A stretch of DNA of 64,000 nucleotides from positions 273,528 through 337,527 of the forward strand of contig BCKQ01000015.1 of assembly GCA_001600695.1 (NCBI GenBank). The letters run 5' to 3'. The stretch is from Ascoidea asiatica. Taxonomy: Eukaryota > Ascomycota > Saccharomycetes > Ascoideales > Ascoideaceae. Within the stretch, counting starts at the first letter, position 1. Every line of letters begins with the position of its first letter. A model generated the notes under the pieces. It did no database searches. It saw nothing but the letters and a program-made list of their open reading frames with translations, and was not told the DNA's origin. Positions 51,756 through 63,179 of this stretch are shown piece by piece. Both the position numbers and the translations under genes were made by a program.

Positions 51756-53179
51756 TAAAGACGTATCAGTATGCATCGATCACAAACATAGATTCACAAA
51801 AAACTCTAGAGAAAACATTAAATTTGAATAAGTCAAAGAATAATTTTGATTCTAGGTCAACAAAAATAAATAAAGCTATTTGGGAAAACTTTAAAAAAAC
51901 TAAATATATCATATATAAGTTCTGCAAGTTCTTTTATAATTTATTGCATTTCAAATATAAAAGCAAAAGAATTGACAAGGAATCATTTCAATCTAATAGA
52001 ATAGGTTATGTGGATGAATATAATTCTGGAAAATTAAATTTGTCTTTCAATTCCAATTGTAATAAAAATAAAACTCGCTTTTCAAATACAGTTTACCTAA
52101 CAGATAGCATAGAAGCTGATACAAATATTGTTCCAGTTTGTGAATCATTTGATTTCAAAGGCCCTAGCAGTAAATTATATTTGTATTCGGCAACTGAAAG
52201 ATATAATTTCAGAAAATTTGAAAAGAAGACAAAAAACATTGAAGCTCATCATTGTTCAATTAATTTTTCAAAGAAGTTGGATTCAAAAGATAGTTCTGAT
52301 TTAGCAGAGAGTTTCGCATCTAAGGATATATTTATACCATACAAATTGAAAGATATAAAACTGAAAAAAAAGATGGCAAGAAATCTGAAAAATAATAAGA
52401 AAAGAAGTCGCAACAGTTCTTCTAGTCTGTCCAATACTGTTTCACCAGTACAAAATAATTCAAACTATTCTGCTAATGGTTCCTCAGACCATTATTTCCC
52501 TCAATACAATGCTTCCTTTAGCTCACAATATATTAGTAATAGCTCCAATCAAATCCATCATCCAATTTCTTCGGGATATCCATCCTCTGTTTTCAATCAA
52601 AAACCTTCTAAGCACCTTACTATGCCATCTAGTAATAAACCTTCCAATGAACATCCAACTCAAATTCCTAGTCAAATTCCTAACCAATTTGCAAACCAGT
52701 TTCCTACCCAGTTTCCTACCCAGTTTTCTAATCAGCTTCCTAATCAATTCCCTAATAAGTTTTCCGGTGCCACTCAATATCAAGACCAATACTATAGTCA
52801 ATATCCTCCCCAATATATTTCTCAATATCCTAATCAATTATCCGCCCCTTATTTAAATAATAGGAATAATTTTACTTCCTCTGATTTGAATACTATAACC
52901 ACAGGTGGAAATACTACTTCTACTGAGAAAACTGAAGCACAAGAGAAAGCTAGATTACTTAAAGAAATTCAATTTATGATATCTGATCAAGAAAAATTGA
53001 AACTAGAGCAAGAAAAAAAATTAATGGAAATTCATTCTCTCCATGATAAAAGATTGGAATATTTAATCAAGAAGATGGATTTAATTGAAAAAAAGAAAAA
53101 AGAGGATTTAAATTATTTGCAAAGTTGCCTAGATAATATGAACAATTCACCGGAGAGCAAAACTTCCAAAAAAAACTAA
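51563..53179 (+). CDS. Unrecognised Asn-rich protein with C-terminal coiled coil
   Basis: 538 residues from ATG 51563. There is a run of about 18 Asn (residues 47-65), a basic central region (KFCKFFYNLLHFKYKSKR near 115-135; KKKMARNLKNNKKRSRN near 275), then a Ser/Pro/Gln/Asn-rich part with QFPTQFPTQFSNQLPNQFPN repeats (about 370-400), and a C-terminal coiled coil (about 455-525, KLEQEKKLMEIHSLHDKRLEYL). Such layouts occur in RNA-associated and prion-like proteins, but no domain is recognised. The frame is intact over 1.6 kb, which argues for a real gene. Confidence 0.7.
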
Positions 53180-56086
53180 TGGTAAGTGATAGGCTATGAC
53201 ACTTCATTTATTTTAAAAAGGTATAAGTATTCAGTTTCCAGGTATTATATTAAAGAAAATCAACAAAACTAATTTACCTGAGCCTTTTGAAGTTTATTAT
53301 TTCCAATTGTTTTGCTTTGTGCTTCTTTTATTCTCTTTTTCTGTTTGTTTTTCTAACTCGTCATTTGCATTAGTTTTTCTTTATTATTTTGGTGATTACT
53401 CTCTTTTTATTTCATATCCTATATTTTATACTTTGACAGTTTTCTACTTATTTGAAATTCTATCACACATATTTATTACTTTTTGTTATATTTTCCTTTT
53501 CTCATATACTTTCAATAATCAAATTATTTTTCCGTTATTATCTTTGTATTATGTCCAGATTTTGATGACATACAATTTTATCATTTACATGGCTAAAGGG
53601 TTGTTCTGAACAGATCAAATAAACACCTTATCTTACGTAACGACGGTTGATTATCTGTCACCGTAAATATCCCATATATATTAGAACCCTATATATTATT
53701 TTCTAACAGTTACAACCTTACTTACACTTACCCATATTTATTATAGATATATCTAAGGGCTTCACCTTCAAAACAACAAAACGCTTTAACAGACAATATT
53801 TTTTATTATTAATTTTAAAATAAAGCCGAAACATCTTAAACCCTTTTCTAATTTTTCCCTGACTACTTTTTATAAAAACAAAATACTAAACAAAAAAGCA
53901 AAACATAATCCCATCAATAAAAAGACAATCTAAGAAAGTAATACTGAAATAGTTTATTTAACTTGTCTCAAGCTATTCTGAAAATTTAAGGCCTTTCATG
54001 GCACAGTCAAACTGCTCAAAGAACCAAGATTACATTTCTTAAAAGATAATTAATGTACAAAATTCAGTATACTTATTGCAAATTTTTTATCTTCCAATTC
54101 GTGATTATTTTAAACAAAAATCATAAATTATAAAAAGATGAATTATAAAGCAGACCAATAATTGAAAAGATATTAAGTTGGAAACCAGTAGTGAAATTTA
54201 ATCAAGTGGGAAACTAAACTAAACTATGAAAAAAACAAAAGTTGAGCCACAATTGAAATTTGTTTGTTGACCTTAAGTAACATATGGCCATTTGTTGAAG
54301 GTTATAACAGGAGTTGCGCGAGACTTTACAATGAGAAATAATCAGTTTTTGATTTTTAATTTTGTAAGTTTTTTTGAAATTTTTTAATAATGTTTGATAA
54401 GACAATTTGTAGTAAAAAGCATGATCAGAATAACAAACCTTTTATAAATAATTATTTAAAATATCGTCGGCTTTATTCGTTCAATGAAAAGTTATAATTC
54501 AAAAATCAATTAAAATAAATATCCAAAATTCAAATTGAAACTCTTATTAATAAAGACCAATGGTAGAAGGAACCGCACTGATATATTTATTAGAAAAAAG
54601 CTCAGGGATCAGCTTCCCCAGTAGTAACATAACCTGAACAAGACAATACGCTTTTTAAGCCAACGCCTATTTAGGGCTTGAAGCACTATTGAAACAATGA
54701 TACTCTTAAGTCGATAAACAGAGGCATTTTGTTAAAAAGAAAAATTGTTAATAAATAAATTAATGTTGGTACCATAAAGCATTGGGGCTGGAGAAATAAC
54801 CAAACTAGAAATTTTAATATCCGACGCTTGTTAATTTCTAACATCTCTTAATAAGAAGTTAATAAGATTTTAACTTAATAAGGGGGTGGATGTACCGGCG
54901 TTGGGCAAACTACGTTTTGTGCTAGATACATAAGTATTAAATATCCGATAATGTATTGAAATTGAAATAAATGTTGAAGCTAGAATGTGTTTATTCCGAA
55001 ACATCTACCATCATGGATTAATGCAATTGTTTGGGAGTTTTGGGCACTAGGTCTTTGATATTTTACCTGATCTTGAAAAATTTGATATTTGCTAAAAGTG
55101 CTTTGATAAAAATATAAACGTTTTATGATAGCAGTGTTTCTAAATTTGGCATAATTGCAATGTCAGACAATCAAAATAACAATCTCAAATTGAACAGTTA
55201 ATAAACAGAAGTAGGGATTCAACATAAAATCATAATAAGAAATGCTGACTCACAATCTTCCAGATGATATGCTGGGTTGAAAGAAAATATTTGCTACTAT
55301 TGATTAAGAAGTGCCAATTTTGGTAGCCTCATAAAGGGTGATCATCTGCCGAACGTTGATAATAGTTAAACTTTGATTTCGAATGTGAAAATTATACAAC
55401 CATAATGTACTGTCAAAGAACTTTCAATGAGCTTTCCTTTTGAACAACACCAAAACATTGAACAAATTGGAATAAAATGTGTATACAGTCGTATAAATAT
55501 GAAAAATGGTAAAGAATAAAAATTCAAATCTTAAACATTTTGTAAAAATAATTGAATATTATAGCGACAAAAAATGTTGTCAAAAGCATTAATAAAATTG
55601 CAAAGTCCAAATTCTAAAAGCAGGACAGCAAAAAAATAAAAGATGGGAAATTCCATATTTATATGTATAAAGAATAGGGCAACTTTGAAACAAATGGAGT
55701 TAAGACGAAACTCAATATTAACTTTTCCCAATAGAACCAGAGAGTTATACCACTGGTATGGTAACAAAAGGTAAGGGTAGAAAATAATTTAGAAAGAAAA
55801 ATATATTTTTTCAAATGTGTCAAACCACATAGGAAAAAAAAATTGGGAAAAGAAAAATTTCTGAACTCTGCTAAAGCACATATGCGAAATTGTCGGGAAA
55901 GTAAAGAGCTAAATATTTGATAAAAATAAAAAGTTATAAAAAGACGAAACATGTAGAGAAAACATTTATAAAAACAGAAAATGTTTATCTTTAAATGTTT
56001 TTATAAGACTGATATGCTGGCTCAAAAGCCTGCTTTGGAATATGGAAGAATTCTTTGTTCATGTTGGATCTTAATGGCCTTTTATT
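53180..56086. other. 2.9-kb gene-poor region
   Basis: AT-rich. A T-rich open stretch at 53307-53609 would code only a hydrophobic peptide without an ATG and is not called. Minus-strand ORFs at 55531-55952 overlap each other in different frames and show no domain. No tRNA or mobile element recognised. Confidence 0.35.
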
Positions 56087-56713
56087 TCAGATAGGATTTG
56101 ATCGCTTATATTGCATTAAGCCAGCTGCAATTAATTTAGGGGGGAAAACTAAACCCCATTCGAGTTTGTTTTTTCTCTCCTTATACGTTGTAAAATGGAA
56201 AAGGACACCATGGTATATGATATAGCTTTGGCAGATGATTTTATTATCATGCATTTTCATAAACATATTGTATCTGGCGTCATCCATATATAGTGGATAT
56301 TGATTTGTAATTGTTGACATGGGACAGTCAAAATCATTTATGACATCATATACCGCATGTAAAACGTCTTGTGGATTGCCAATATTTGATTGAATACATT
56401 TGAGATAAGTTTGAAAAAACATTAAATAATTGGTGGAAGAAATGACACCTATTATAGGAGAATAACAGTAACCATACATCAAGGAAAATGACTGCAAACT
56501 ATAATTTGCAGTTTTGAAAGGCAATTTATTATTATTTTTATGATATGGGATGACATTTATGGATTTGGTTAATGGTTCGTTGATCTGATTCCTACTGTTC
56601 TGTACAATGTTATTTGAAGAGAATTTATCACAGTATTTTAAATCATAGAAAGAAATTTGTGTATGTTTGTTTGTCCCTAATAGTACTTTTGATCGTACAT
56701 GGTAATAAAACAT
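56087..56713 (-). CDS. ORF D, unknown; weak alpha-box resemblance
   Basis: 208 codons from ATG 56713 (frame open back to 56740). Codons are less AT-biased than in core genes. The region around residues 65-140 (PFKTANYSLQSFSLMYGYCYSPIIG, then NIGNPQDVLHAVYDVINDF) faintly recalls the alpha-box of MAT-alpha1 mating proteins, where a SFxxFRxYYSPI core is followed by a helix ending in AYSxIRD. Conserved Trp and Arg are missing, so this is only a suggestion. It lies 55 bp after the stop of ORF C on the same strand, and the two could be parts of one spliced or decayed gene. Function unknown. Confidence 0.45.
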   Translation of the reverse strand: MFYYHVRSKVLLGTNKHTQISFYDLKYCDKFSSNNIVQNSRNQINEPLTKSINVIPYHKNNNKLPFKTANYSLQSFSLMYGYCYSPIIGVISSTNYLMFFQTYLKCIQSNIGNPQDVLHAVYDVINDFDCPMSTITNQYPLYMDDARYNMFMKMHDNKIICQSYIIYHGVLFHFTTYKERKNKLEWGLVFPPKLIAAGLMQYKRSNPI

Positions 56714-56767
56714 CCATCCAAGTAATCCGAATTTATTTACCTACTGACGAAAGTCTTCTCTTTATTT

Positions 56768-57376
56768 TCAATGTCCTAATGGCCCTTCATCAATTATTAA
56801 TGAAATTGTAGGTTCGGAGCGGAGTGTTTTGGGAAGGAATAAATGATTTTGAGAAAATAAAATGCGAATGATTTTGTTTAGTTCTGAAAGGACGTATGGT
56901 GTGTCGCTAATATCGGTGATGTCGAAATGTGATTGAACTTGCTGGTGGAATAAAACTAACTCTTCGGATGTGTCTTCCCTTATAGTATTATTTTCAGTGT
57001 GTGCTTCATCTGAAGAATCGTCTATAGCAATTAAATCTTGTGTATGTATATTGTCAGTTAATTCACTTTCTTCATGTAATATATCATTAGAATCATGATT
57101 ACTAATGTATTGGTTTGCAAAAGAAATCATTAAAGCTATCCTAGTCTCCCCATTGCACGATTCTGTTTCGGGAATTGGTTCATTTTCAGGAGGTTCCCAT
57201 CTTGATGAGGTATTTGTAGAAGTAGCTGTTGATGGATCCGTTGACTCAGGATTGATTGATGTTGATGGATCAGAGTTGGTACTTGAATTAAGTACAGTTG
57301 ACGATTGAGGAGTAGCGTTAGGTTCAAGAGTTAATGGAATGGAGGGAAATTGTAGTGTATGTTGAATAGTAGACAT
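56768..57376 (-). CDS. ORF C, Ser/Thr/Pro-rich acidic protein, unknown
   Basis: 202 codons from ATG 57376. The N-terminal ~65 residues are Ser/Thr/Pro-rich, the middle is acidic (Glu/Asp/Asn), and the C-third is hydrophobic-helical (YVLSELNKIIRILFSQNHLFLPK). It ends GPLGH and a TGA. The next open frame downstream (ORF D) starts 28 bases later in a different frame. Upstream are TTATTTGTTTG repeats. No family recognised; a gene fragment or a foreign element is possible. Confidence 0.45.
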   Translation of the reverse strand: MSTIQHTLQFPSIPLTLEPNATPQSSTVLNSSTNSDPSTSINPESTDPSTATSTNTSSRWEPPENEPIPETESCNGETRIALMISFANQYISNHDSNDILHEESELTDNIHTQDLIAIDDSSDEAHTENNTIREDTSEELVLFHQQVQSHFDITDISDTPYVLSELNKIIRILFSQNHLFLPKTLRSEPTISLIIDEGPLGH

Positions 57377-57425
57377 TGAATTATTTGTTTGTTATTTGTT
57401 TGTTATTTGTTTGTTGATTGTTATT
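57377..57425. repeat. TTATTTGTTTG repeats before ORF C
   Basis: Three tandem copies of an 11-bp T/G unit immediately 5' of the ORF C start. It would lie in the ORF C leader. Confidence 0.7.
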
Positions 57426-57582
57426 TTAGTAATATTTATTAAAGTTTTATGGTTTTGTTCCTGAAATGTGGTTTGCACCATTCCAGAAATTTTGCAGGGT
57501 AACGAATTTAGATGTTCCATGATTGGAAGGCCTTTGCCAAGTGTTTGGTATGTGTTGTCAGATCATGGGTAGGTGGCCATAT

Positions 57583-57652
57583 GTACGATTCTCATAAACG
57601 AGAATCATACGGTTTGAGATCTACGCTCAAACCTGTAGCACTATCTGCTACA
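57583..57652. other. Three abutting perfect hairpins
   Basis: Three stem-loops follow one another with no spacer. 57583-57610: stem GATTCTC/GAGAATC, extended by GTA/TAC, loop ATAAAC. 57611-57633: stem GGTTTGAG/CTCAAACC, loop of 7. 57634-57652: stem TGTAGCA/TGCTACA, loop of 5. An outer pairing GGGTA (57567-57571) with TACCC (57654-57658) would close them into a four-way junction. A smaller hairpin TTCCA/TGGAA lies at 57515-57528. The site is between two minus-strand ORFs. The symmetric pairing allows either a structured RNA on one strand or a DNA cruciform. No tRNA, 5S, hammerhead or group II domain V match was found. Confidence 0.75.
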
Positions 57653-57668
57653 GTACCCGCATTCATAG

Positions 57669-57851
57669 CTAAACGTTCAACAAACTTTTAATGTTCGTAT
57701 GTTCAGATTCAGTATCTTCATTGATAATTGCCTTACAATGGGAATAATTATTTAGATAACTTAATATTTTTTTCGGAAGTTTTGGGTGTTTCATACATTT
57801 CAAATAGTTCTTCAGATTCTGGAGTATCATATTAAAGGCTGGTTCTAGCAA
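57669..57851 (-). CDS. ORF B, short unknown ORF overlapping ORF A
   Basis: A 60-codon open frame (no ATG at its beginning; first in-frame ATG a few codons in). It starts inside the last codons of ORF A, in the -1 frame, and reads as a helical, basic peptide (NLKNYLKCMKHPKLPKKILSYL). The overlap of ORF A and ORF B suggests one older coding region split by a frame change. Not recognised. Confidence 0.3.
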   Translation of the reverse strand: MLEPAFNMILQNLKNYLKCMKHPKLPKKILSYLNNYSHCKAIINEDTESEHTNIKSLLNV

Positions 57852-58057
57852 ATTTGTTTTTCCTCATCAAAGGATCCGGGGAATGTTTCGTTTCCATATT
57901 TACCTTTAAATTCCTCTGAGTCCTGATCAAATGCTATTTGGGCAAAATCAAATAGATCAATTGGCGGTAACCCTGAATCTTCTTTCATGATAATTGGAGA
58001 CGGTTCCTCAGTATTATTATCCTCTGATTGACTATTAGACTTATATTCTAGATTCAT
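57845..58057 (-). CDS. ORF A, short acidic unknown ORF
   Basis: 70 codons from ATG 58057 (frame open to about 58120 with RSLKRK just before the Met). Acidic and Pro/Ser-rich (EEPSPIIMKEDSGLPPIDLFDF). Its end overlaps ORF B, which carries on in the -1 frame. It could be the front part of a frameshifted gene whose rest is ORF B. Not recognised. Confidence 0.35.
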   Translation of the reverse strand: MNLEYKSNSQSEDNNTEEPSPIIMKEDSGLPPIDLFDFAQIAFDQDSEEFKGKYGNETFPGSFDEEKQIC

Positions 58058-58120
58058 TTTTCGTTTTAAAGACCTGATGTTTCTACTTCTAGTAGCAGAA
58101 TTTAAAATAGGAAGACAATG

Positions 58121-58919
58121 TTAATAGTTTAGTAATATTGTTGGTAAACCTATCGAAATATATGTCGATTTGTTTTAATTGTTTTATCTTAGTTATTTAA
58201 TCATTTTCTAGTCTTCCTTATTGGAGTGAGGATTTCAGATTATTAGGTTTCTTAATTTATCAACTGATTTATAGTAGTCTGGACAAAAGCAAATTTTGAA
58301 AAAAAAGCAAAATTTGGAAAATCGGAGAAAGCCTAATTTTTCTCAAATTATGTCATTGAAAATAAATAGCAGGAAGGCCAACCTGAGTTTTAATTTAATC
58401 ATGTGATAAAAAAGATTAAAAAAATTTTTTGGAAAAGAAAAAAGTGTTTGATACTAAAGTAAAAATCATCATTGTAGATGATATAATTCAGTATTGAATG
58501 ATTTTTCATGTGTGAGTTGGCGCCTTAGGCAGGTTTCAAAATAAACCAGCCATGCACTACTGAGCATAACTATTTTCCCTTTAATCCCCATTTGCGTGCT
58601 TTTTATCGTAAAGCAATTTAACAGCTGAACGTGGCACGTGAGTACCAAACACTGTAAGTTTTTAAAATTTGTCTACAAAACTAAACGGTATCTTATAAAA
58701 ACCACCGTTTAAAGTAAGCTACTTGAGTAATGTCTGGAGTTTTAATAGCTATCATCTTATACAGTCCGTGGATGATTATTAAAGTTCCACTTTAAAACCT
58801 TTTGTCCTCGTAGTCCTCGTATTAGCTGAGCAGTTTATAGATCTATTAATCCACTAGAATGTAAACAAATTAGAATAACATATAATCATTAACTAAAAAA
58901 AAAAAAAACAACAATTATT
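58121..58919. other. Spacer before Ty relic
   Basis: AT-rich, with a G+C-richer stretch at about 58520-58640 that includes GGCGCC and CACGTG. It should contain the 5' LTR of the copia element if one survives, but no TG...CA-bounded repeat matching the 3' side could be identified. Confidence 0.35.
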
Positions 58920-59821
58920 TTGTTAACTATCAACAAAATTCTTTCAATATATCCTAAAAATTACCTTTTAACAATGGATGAAAGTAAGTCAAATGATTAT
59001 GATAATGAAATAGAAAATACTTTATGTAACCTTACGGCTGCAAGTAACACAGAATCAATCCAGCAAAATAAAAGGGGGCGGCAGACAATCGAAATAATGT
59101 TTCACATAACATTTATAATTGAGGCCCAGAATTATTAAAATCGTGTTTATTTAAAAAACAATACTCAACTTCAACTTTAGACTATTGTATAGATCATCCA
59201 AAGTTAAAGATCCTTATAGATATTTTACGTGGTTCAAATATTTATCTACTGCAATAACAATGGATTTTAGTTCTGATGTTGAAGAAGCTTTTAATTGTTG
59301 ACAAGTAGATCATGATTTAAATATTAAAAATAAACGCATTTTTAATTCAATCAAGTTGTGTTTATTAGTCGACTGTATTTTTAAGCTTAACTTTTCAGCT
59401 CAAATTCAATCCCCAGACTTACAATTAGAGGCTATTAGACATCATTACATTCGTTAATTAAATGGAGGTAATTTAGTTTAGCATTTTCTTCAAAATAAAT
59501 TTTAAATGTAAAGACTATCCAGAATTGTTTGATCATCCTGTATATAGTGCTTATTGTTTATATATGATTCATACCTGAGAAGAAAATATTATTGTCAATT
59601 TAACTAAAGAACAAGAATATCAAATTGATGAATTTTCTACACAATTATTACTCTCAAATTTTTTGAAGATAGATATAGAGAATCGAAAACAACTCATAAT
59701 AAGGTTTTTCACAACTTCAGTCATGAATGTTAAAGATTTATTTTGAGATCTCATCAGGAAAAGGTTTTATAATTTAAAACAACAAGTTTCTGTTTATCAA
59801 CAAAAAGAATTTCAATTAAAT

Positions 59822-60016
59822 TTGTTAAGAAGAAACAGTAACAATAATAATAACAATAACTATAATCAAAGAGATCATAATAGATTCCATCAAAATCAAA
59901 GAGGAAATAGAAATCAATCTCAATATAATGAAACCAGAAAAAGATCTAATTTAAATTTTAATGATAATGATATTAATAGTAATAATAAAAGAGGTGGTTA
60001 TAGAAGAAGAAGTTGA
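59822..60016 (+). pseudogene. Gag C-terminal basic tail (relic)
   Basis: Open run of 64 codons with NNNNNNYNQRDHNRFHQNQRGNR-type composition ending GGYRRRS. Gag tails of yeast copia elements are basic and disordered, and probably bind nucleic acid. It continues past a TGA in frame. Confidence 0.6.
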
Positions 60017-60378
60017 TCTTCAACAAGAAGAGTTGGTATATTGGACAGAGATTTTTAAAATAGATTGCCACCACGAAATAATTATAATAATAATAAAAAA
60101 TTTCAAAGTACTCGTAATCAAGCTTCTTCACCAAATTCAAATGAAAATTCTTCTCAACCTCCAAGATCTTATGATTCATTTGATCTTTATGTTCATCAAG
60201 AGTAACAATCTCGCTCCAGCACCAATCTAAATTTTATTTCAAATTCTAGAAATTCTAGAACTTTATAAAATAACTTAAAAAATAACTCAACTATTACAAA
60301 TTTTTATGGTCTTTTCAAACCTTTTTATCTAATAATAATAATTGAAATAATAATAACAATAATAATAATAATACACCT

Positions 60379-60603
60379 TTGTTAGATCCTAGTAGTAAAT
60401 ATCATAAAATTAATTTTCTAGTTGATGCTAGAGCCTATATAAGTACAATTTCACATTTTGATTTATCCAAATCATGTTTAATTCAAGAAATTATTAAACA
60501 TCCATCTAAAGTCATTATGGCAAATAAAACTTCAATGGATTTTTCAACTTTCTTATCAATCAAATGTTTTTTCAATATTATTCTTTTACAAATCAAAATT
60601 TAA
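60379..60603 (+). pseudogene. Aspartic protease-like segment (relic)
   Basis: The segment INFLVDARAYISTI corresponds to the D-S/T-G-A active site of copia proteases, with the motif changed to DARA. The frame stops at 60603. The call rests on position between gag and integrase plus this motif. Confidence 0.5.
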
Positions 60604-60660
60604 TTATCATCCTTTTTTTCAAAACTTATTAAGTATTAAAGACTTAAATTGTCACAATTT

Positions 60661-61738
60661 CAATACTGCTTTTACTAATTATAATCAATTAATCTTAACT
60701 CATGAAAATTCTGCATTTAAATTTGACTTAAATTTTATGATTCTCTCATTTGAAAAATATTTTAAATATACTAATGTGTCTCAAATAAACTCATTTACCA
60801 ATTCCATTCAATGAAGTTTACAAATAAATAATTCTAATATTACTAATAATAATCTCTCAAGATTCAATTTTCTTAAAAATAATTCAAAAAATGAAATTTC
60901 AACAAATTTGGACCAACAGTCTGGACATGTTTCACCTAGAAAACTTGAAATTTTAAATTTTTATAATCTACTCGTTGAATGGATTCCAAATATAAATAAT
61001 AAAAATATAAATTGTACAACCTGCAATATGGATTCAAGTAATATACTATTTAAAAACAATTTGAATGATAGCCACTCAATAAATAAGAATGTAAGGTAAA
61101 TTGGATTTGATATACTAGAAGTTCGACATAAATCTTTAACAAAAAATAAATATGCATTAATTACCTGTGAGTTATCAAGTAAATATACTTTAATTGCTTT
61201 CAATCAGAATAAAAATAAATTTCACCAAACAATTTTAAATGAGTTAATTATAATTGATAGAACTGATCCGCATCAAATACATATTCAAATCACAAGTGAT
61301 TGGACACCAGAAGTTTGGAATAATCAAATGATTTCAACTATTAATGGTCGTGGTTCCTTATTAGACATTAGTCTCGGATATGAAAGTGGCGCAAATGCTT
61401 CAATTGAATCAAAAATCATTGGAATTCTTCATGTTAGTCTTCAAGCTTTAGTAGATGCACACTCAGAAGTTTTTTTGGATTTTGCAATGAATATTGCTGT
61501 GTATATGACGAATCACTTACCAAGATTAGAATCTATACCAAAGAAACCTAATGATAATAATAATTCCACAAAAGTTTCAATTCCGGTAATGGATTTATTC
61601 AATAATATCAATTCATTACATGGATTACCAGCTCAATTTGAAAATCTTATTTATTTAAATAGAATTAACAATCAAGATAAAGTTTATAAATCAACTCCAG
61701 CAATATTTCTAAGTCCATCTTTATTTATGGCAGCCTAA
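60661..61738 (+). pseudogene. Integrase segment (relic)
   Basis: Recognisable steps: GHVSPRKLEIL plus CTTCN, the HHCC zinc-binding remnant; GFDILEVRHKSL...YALITCELSSKYTL around the first catalytic Asp; ITSDWTPEVWNNQ at the second Asp; and ANASIESKIIGILHVSLQALV at the catalytic Glu, then the AVYMTNHLPRLESIPKK segment that follows it in copia integrases. Broken by stops at about 60812 and 61099. Confidence 0.8.
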
Positions 61739-62159
61739 AATGTTTACTTAATTGAGGCAGATATCATTTTATTATCAAGTAATATAATAAGAACTGGCCA
61801 AACAGCATAATCACAAAATATTCAATATAATTTTAAAAATGGTCCTTATCATCCACCAGTTAGTTTTAGAACTCCTAGTTCAACAGGAAACATTTTACCC
61901 AAATCAAATTTATCAAAGATTAATTCAATACTGGATGACTCAATAACCAAACATGTTCTATTTCAACAACAGTTTCCCGAAAAAGAATTTACTACAGACC
62001 CAATTGATTTCAATTTAAATCTATCTTCGAATTTTAATCAATATAATAATAATTTTACTCATAATAATTTAGAAAATAAAATTCCAATCAGATTTTCAAT
62101 TGTTTCACGAGCAGAACCGAATGATAAAATGAAATTAACACATAGTTTGAATCCAATGA

Positions 62160-63000
62160 TCTTAGAACCATTAGTTGAAAATGATATTAATAACCCTAAT
62201 ACTACTAAAGAATGGAAAGAAGCATTTCAAAAAGAACTTTAAACTTTATTAATATACAGCACAATTGTGCAAATAAATCAAAATTTAATCAAAAACATTA
62301 ATAAAAAGTTTATCTTCTCAACTAGAATTGTTCACACCATAAAATCCAATAATATTAAAAAGATTAGAATAGTTATGAGTATAGAAAACAAATTACTCTA
62401 TTATTTTAGAGTATATTCGAATTATACACGTATTTCAATTAATTTACTACCCTTTTTATCAATCTATATATGTTATACAGCTTTTCCTTTGCTTTTGGAG
62501 ATTTTTCTTCAGCATTCAAACAATCTACTCTTACGTTAAAAAGAACTTGATATATTAAAATAAAAGATCAAATATATTTACTCAAAAAGTTATTATATGG
62601 TACGCCATTGGCACCATTATTATGGTATACACCCGTTTATGATTTCTTAATTGAACATAAGTTCCAATCAAATAGTTATGATAACTGTTTATCTCAAAGA
62701 AAACATACAATTATTTTTTTATATGTTGATCATTTTCGTAGTTAAGGTCCAAAAGAAGATCTTATTTCAATTTTAAATTTTTTATGTAATTCATTCAATG
62801 TTACTTATCAACTAATTCCCGAAGAACTTCAATTTCAAGGATTAGAAATTCATGATTATAATAATAAATTTTCAATTTCAATAATTAAATCAATAAATAA
62901 AGTGTCAATGAATTCAATTTATCAAAGTTAACCCCAACTGATACTCCTTATTGGACAAAAAGATCAAGTACATTATTACAAAATTATTATTCTACACGAA
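62160..63000 (+). pseudogene. Reverse transcriptase segment (relic)
   Basis: EPLVENDINNPNTTKEWKEAFQKEL marks the start of the copia RT domain. LKKLLYGTPLAPLLWY matches LKKSLYGLKQSPRLWY, and IIFLYVDHF sits where YVDD should be (second Asp changed to His). Stops lie between the pieces. Confidence 0.8.
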
Positions 63001-63179
63001 AAAAAAAATTCAACAACTTATTGTTTTTCTAATTTAAATTAGTGGAATTAGGCAAGATTTCAAATACCCAATTCAAGATCTTGCAAAAACATTTCATGAT
63101 AGTGATTTAAATTTATTAATTTCTCAAAGTTATAAGATAATTCATTATTTGCTATTTACCATCAAGCGTTCAATCATGA

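Noticed and set aside
53307-53609. Hydrophobic 100-codon ORF
   Set aside because: TTG start and simply T-rich DNA; hydrophobicity follows from composition.
54985-55010. Possible point-centromere CDEIII (TTCCGAAAC)
   Set aside because: Only the CCGAA core fits, and no CDEI or AT-rich CDEII lies at the right distance.
57567-57658. tRNA, 5S rRNA, hammerhead or group II domain V
   Set aside because: Stems are too long for tRNA and the loop lacks conserved bases; no hammerhead core; only GGCCATAT recalls 5S; the domain V triad is absent.
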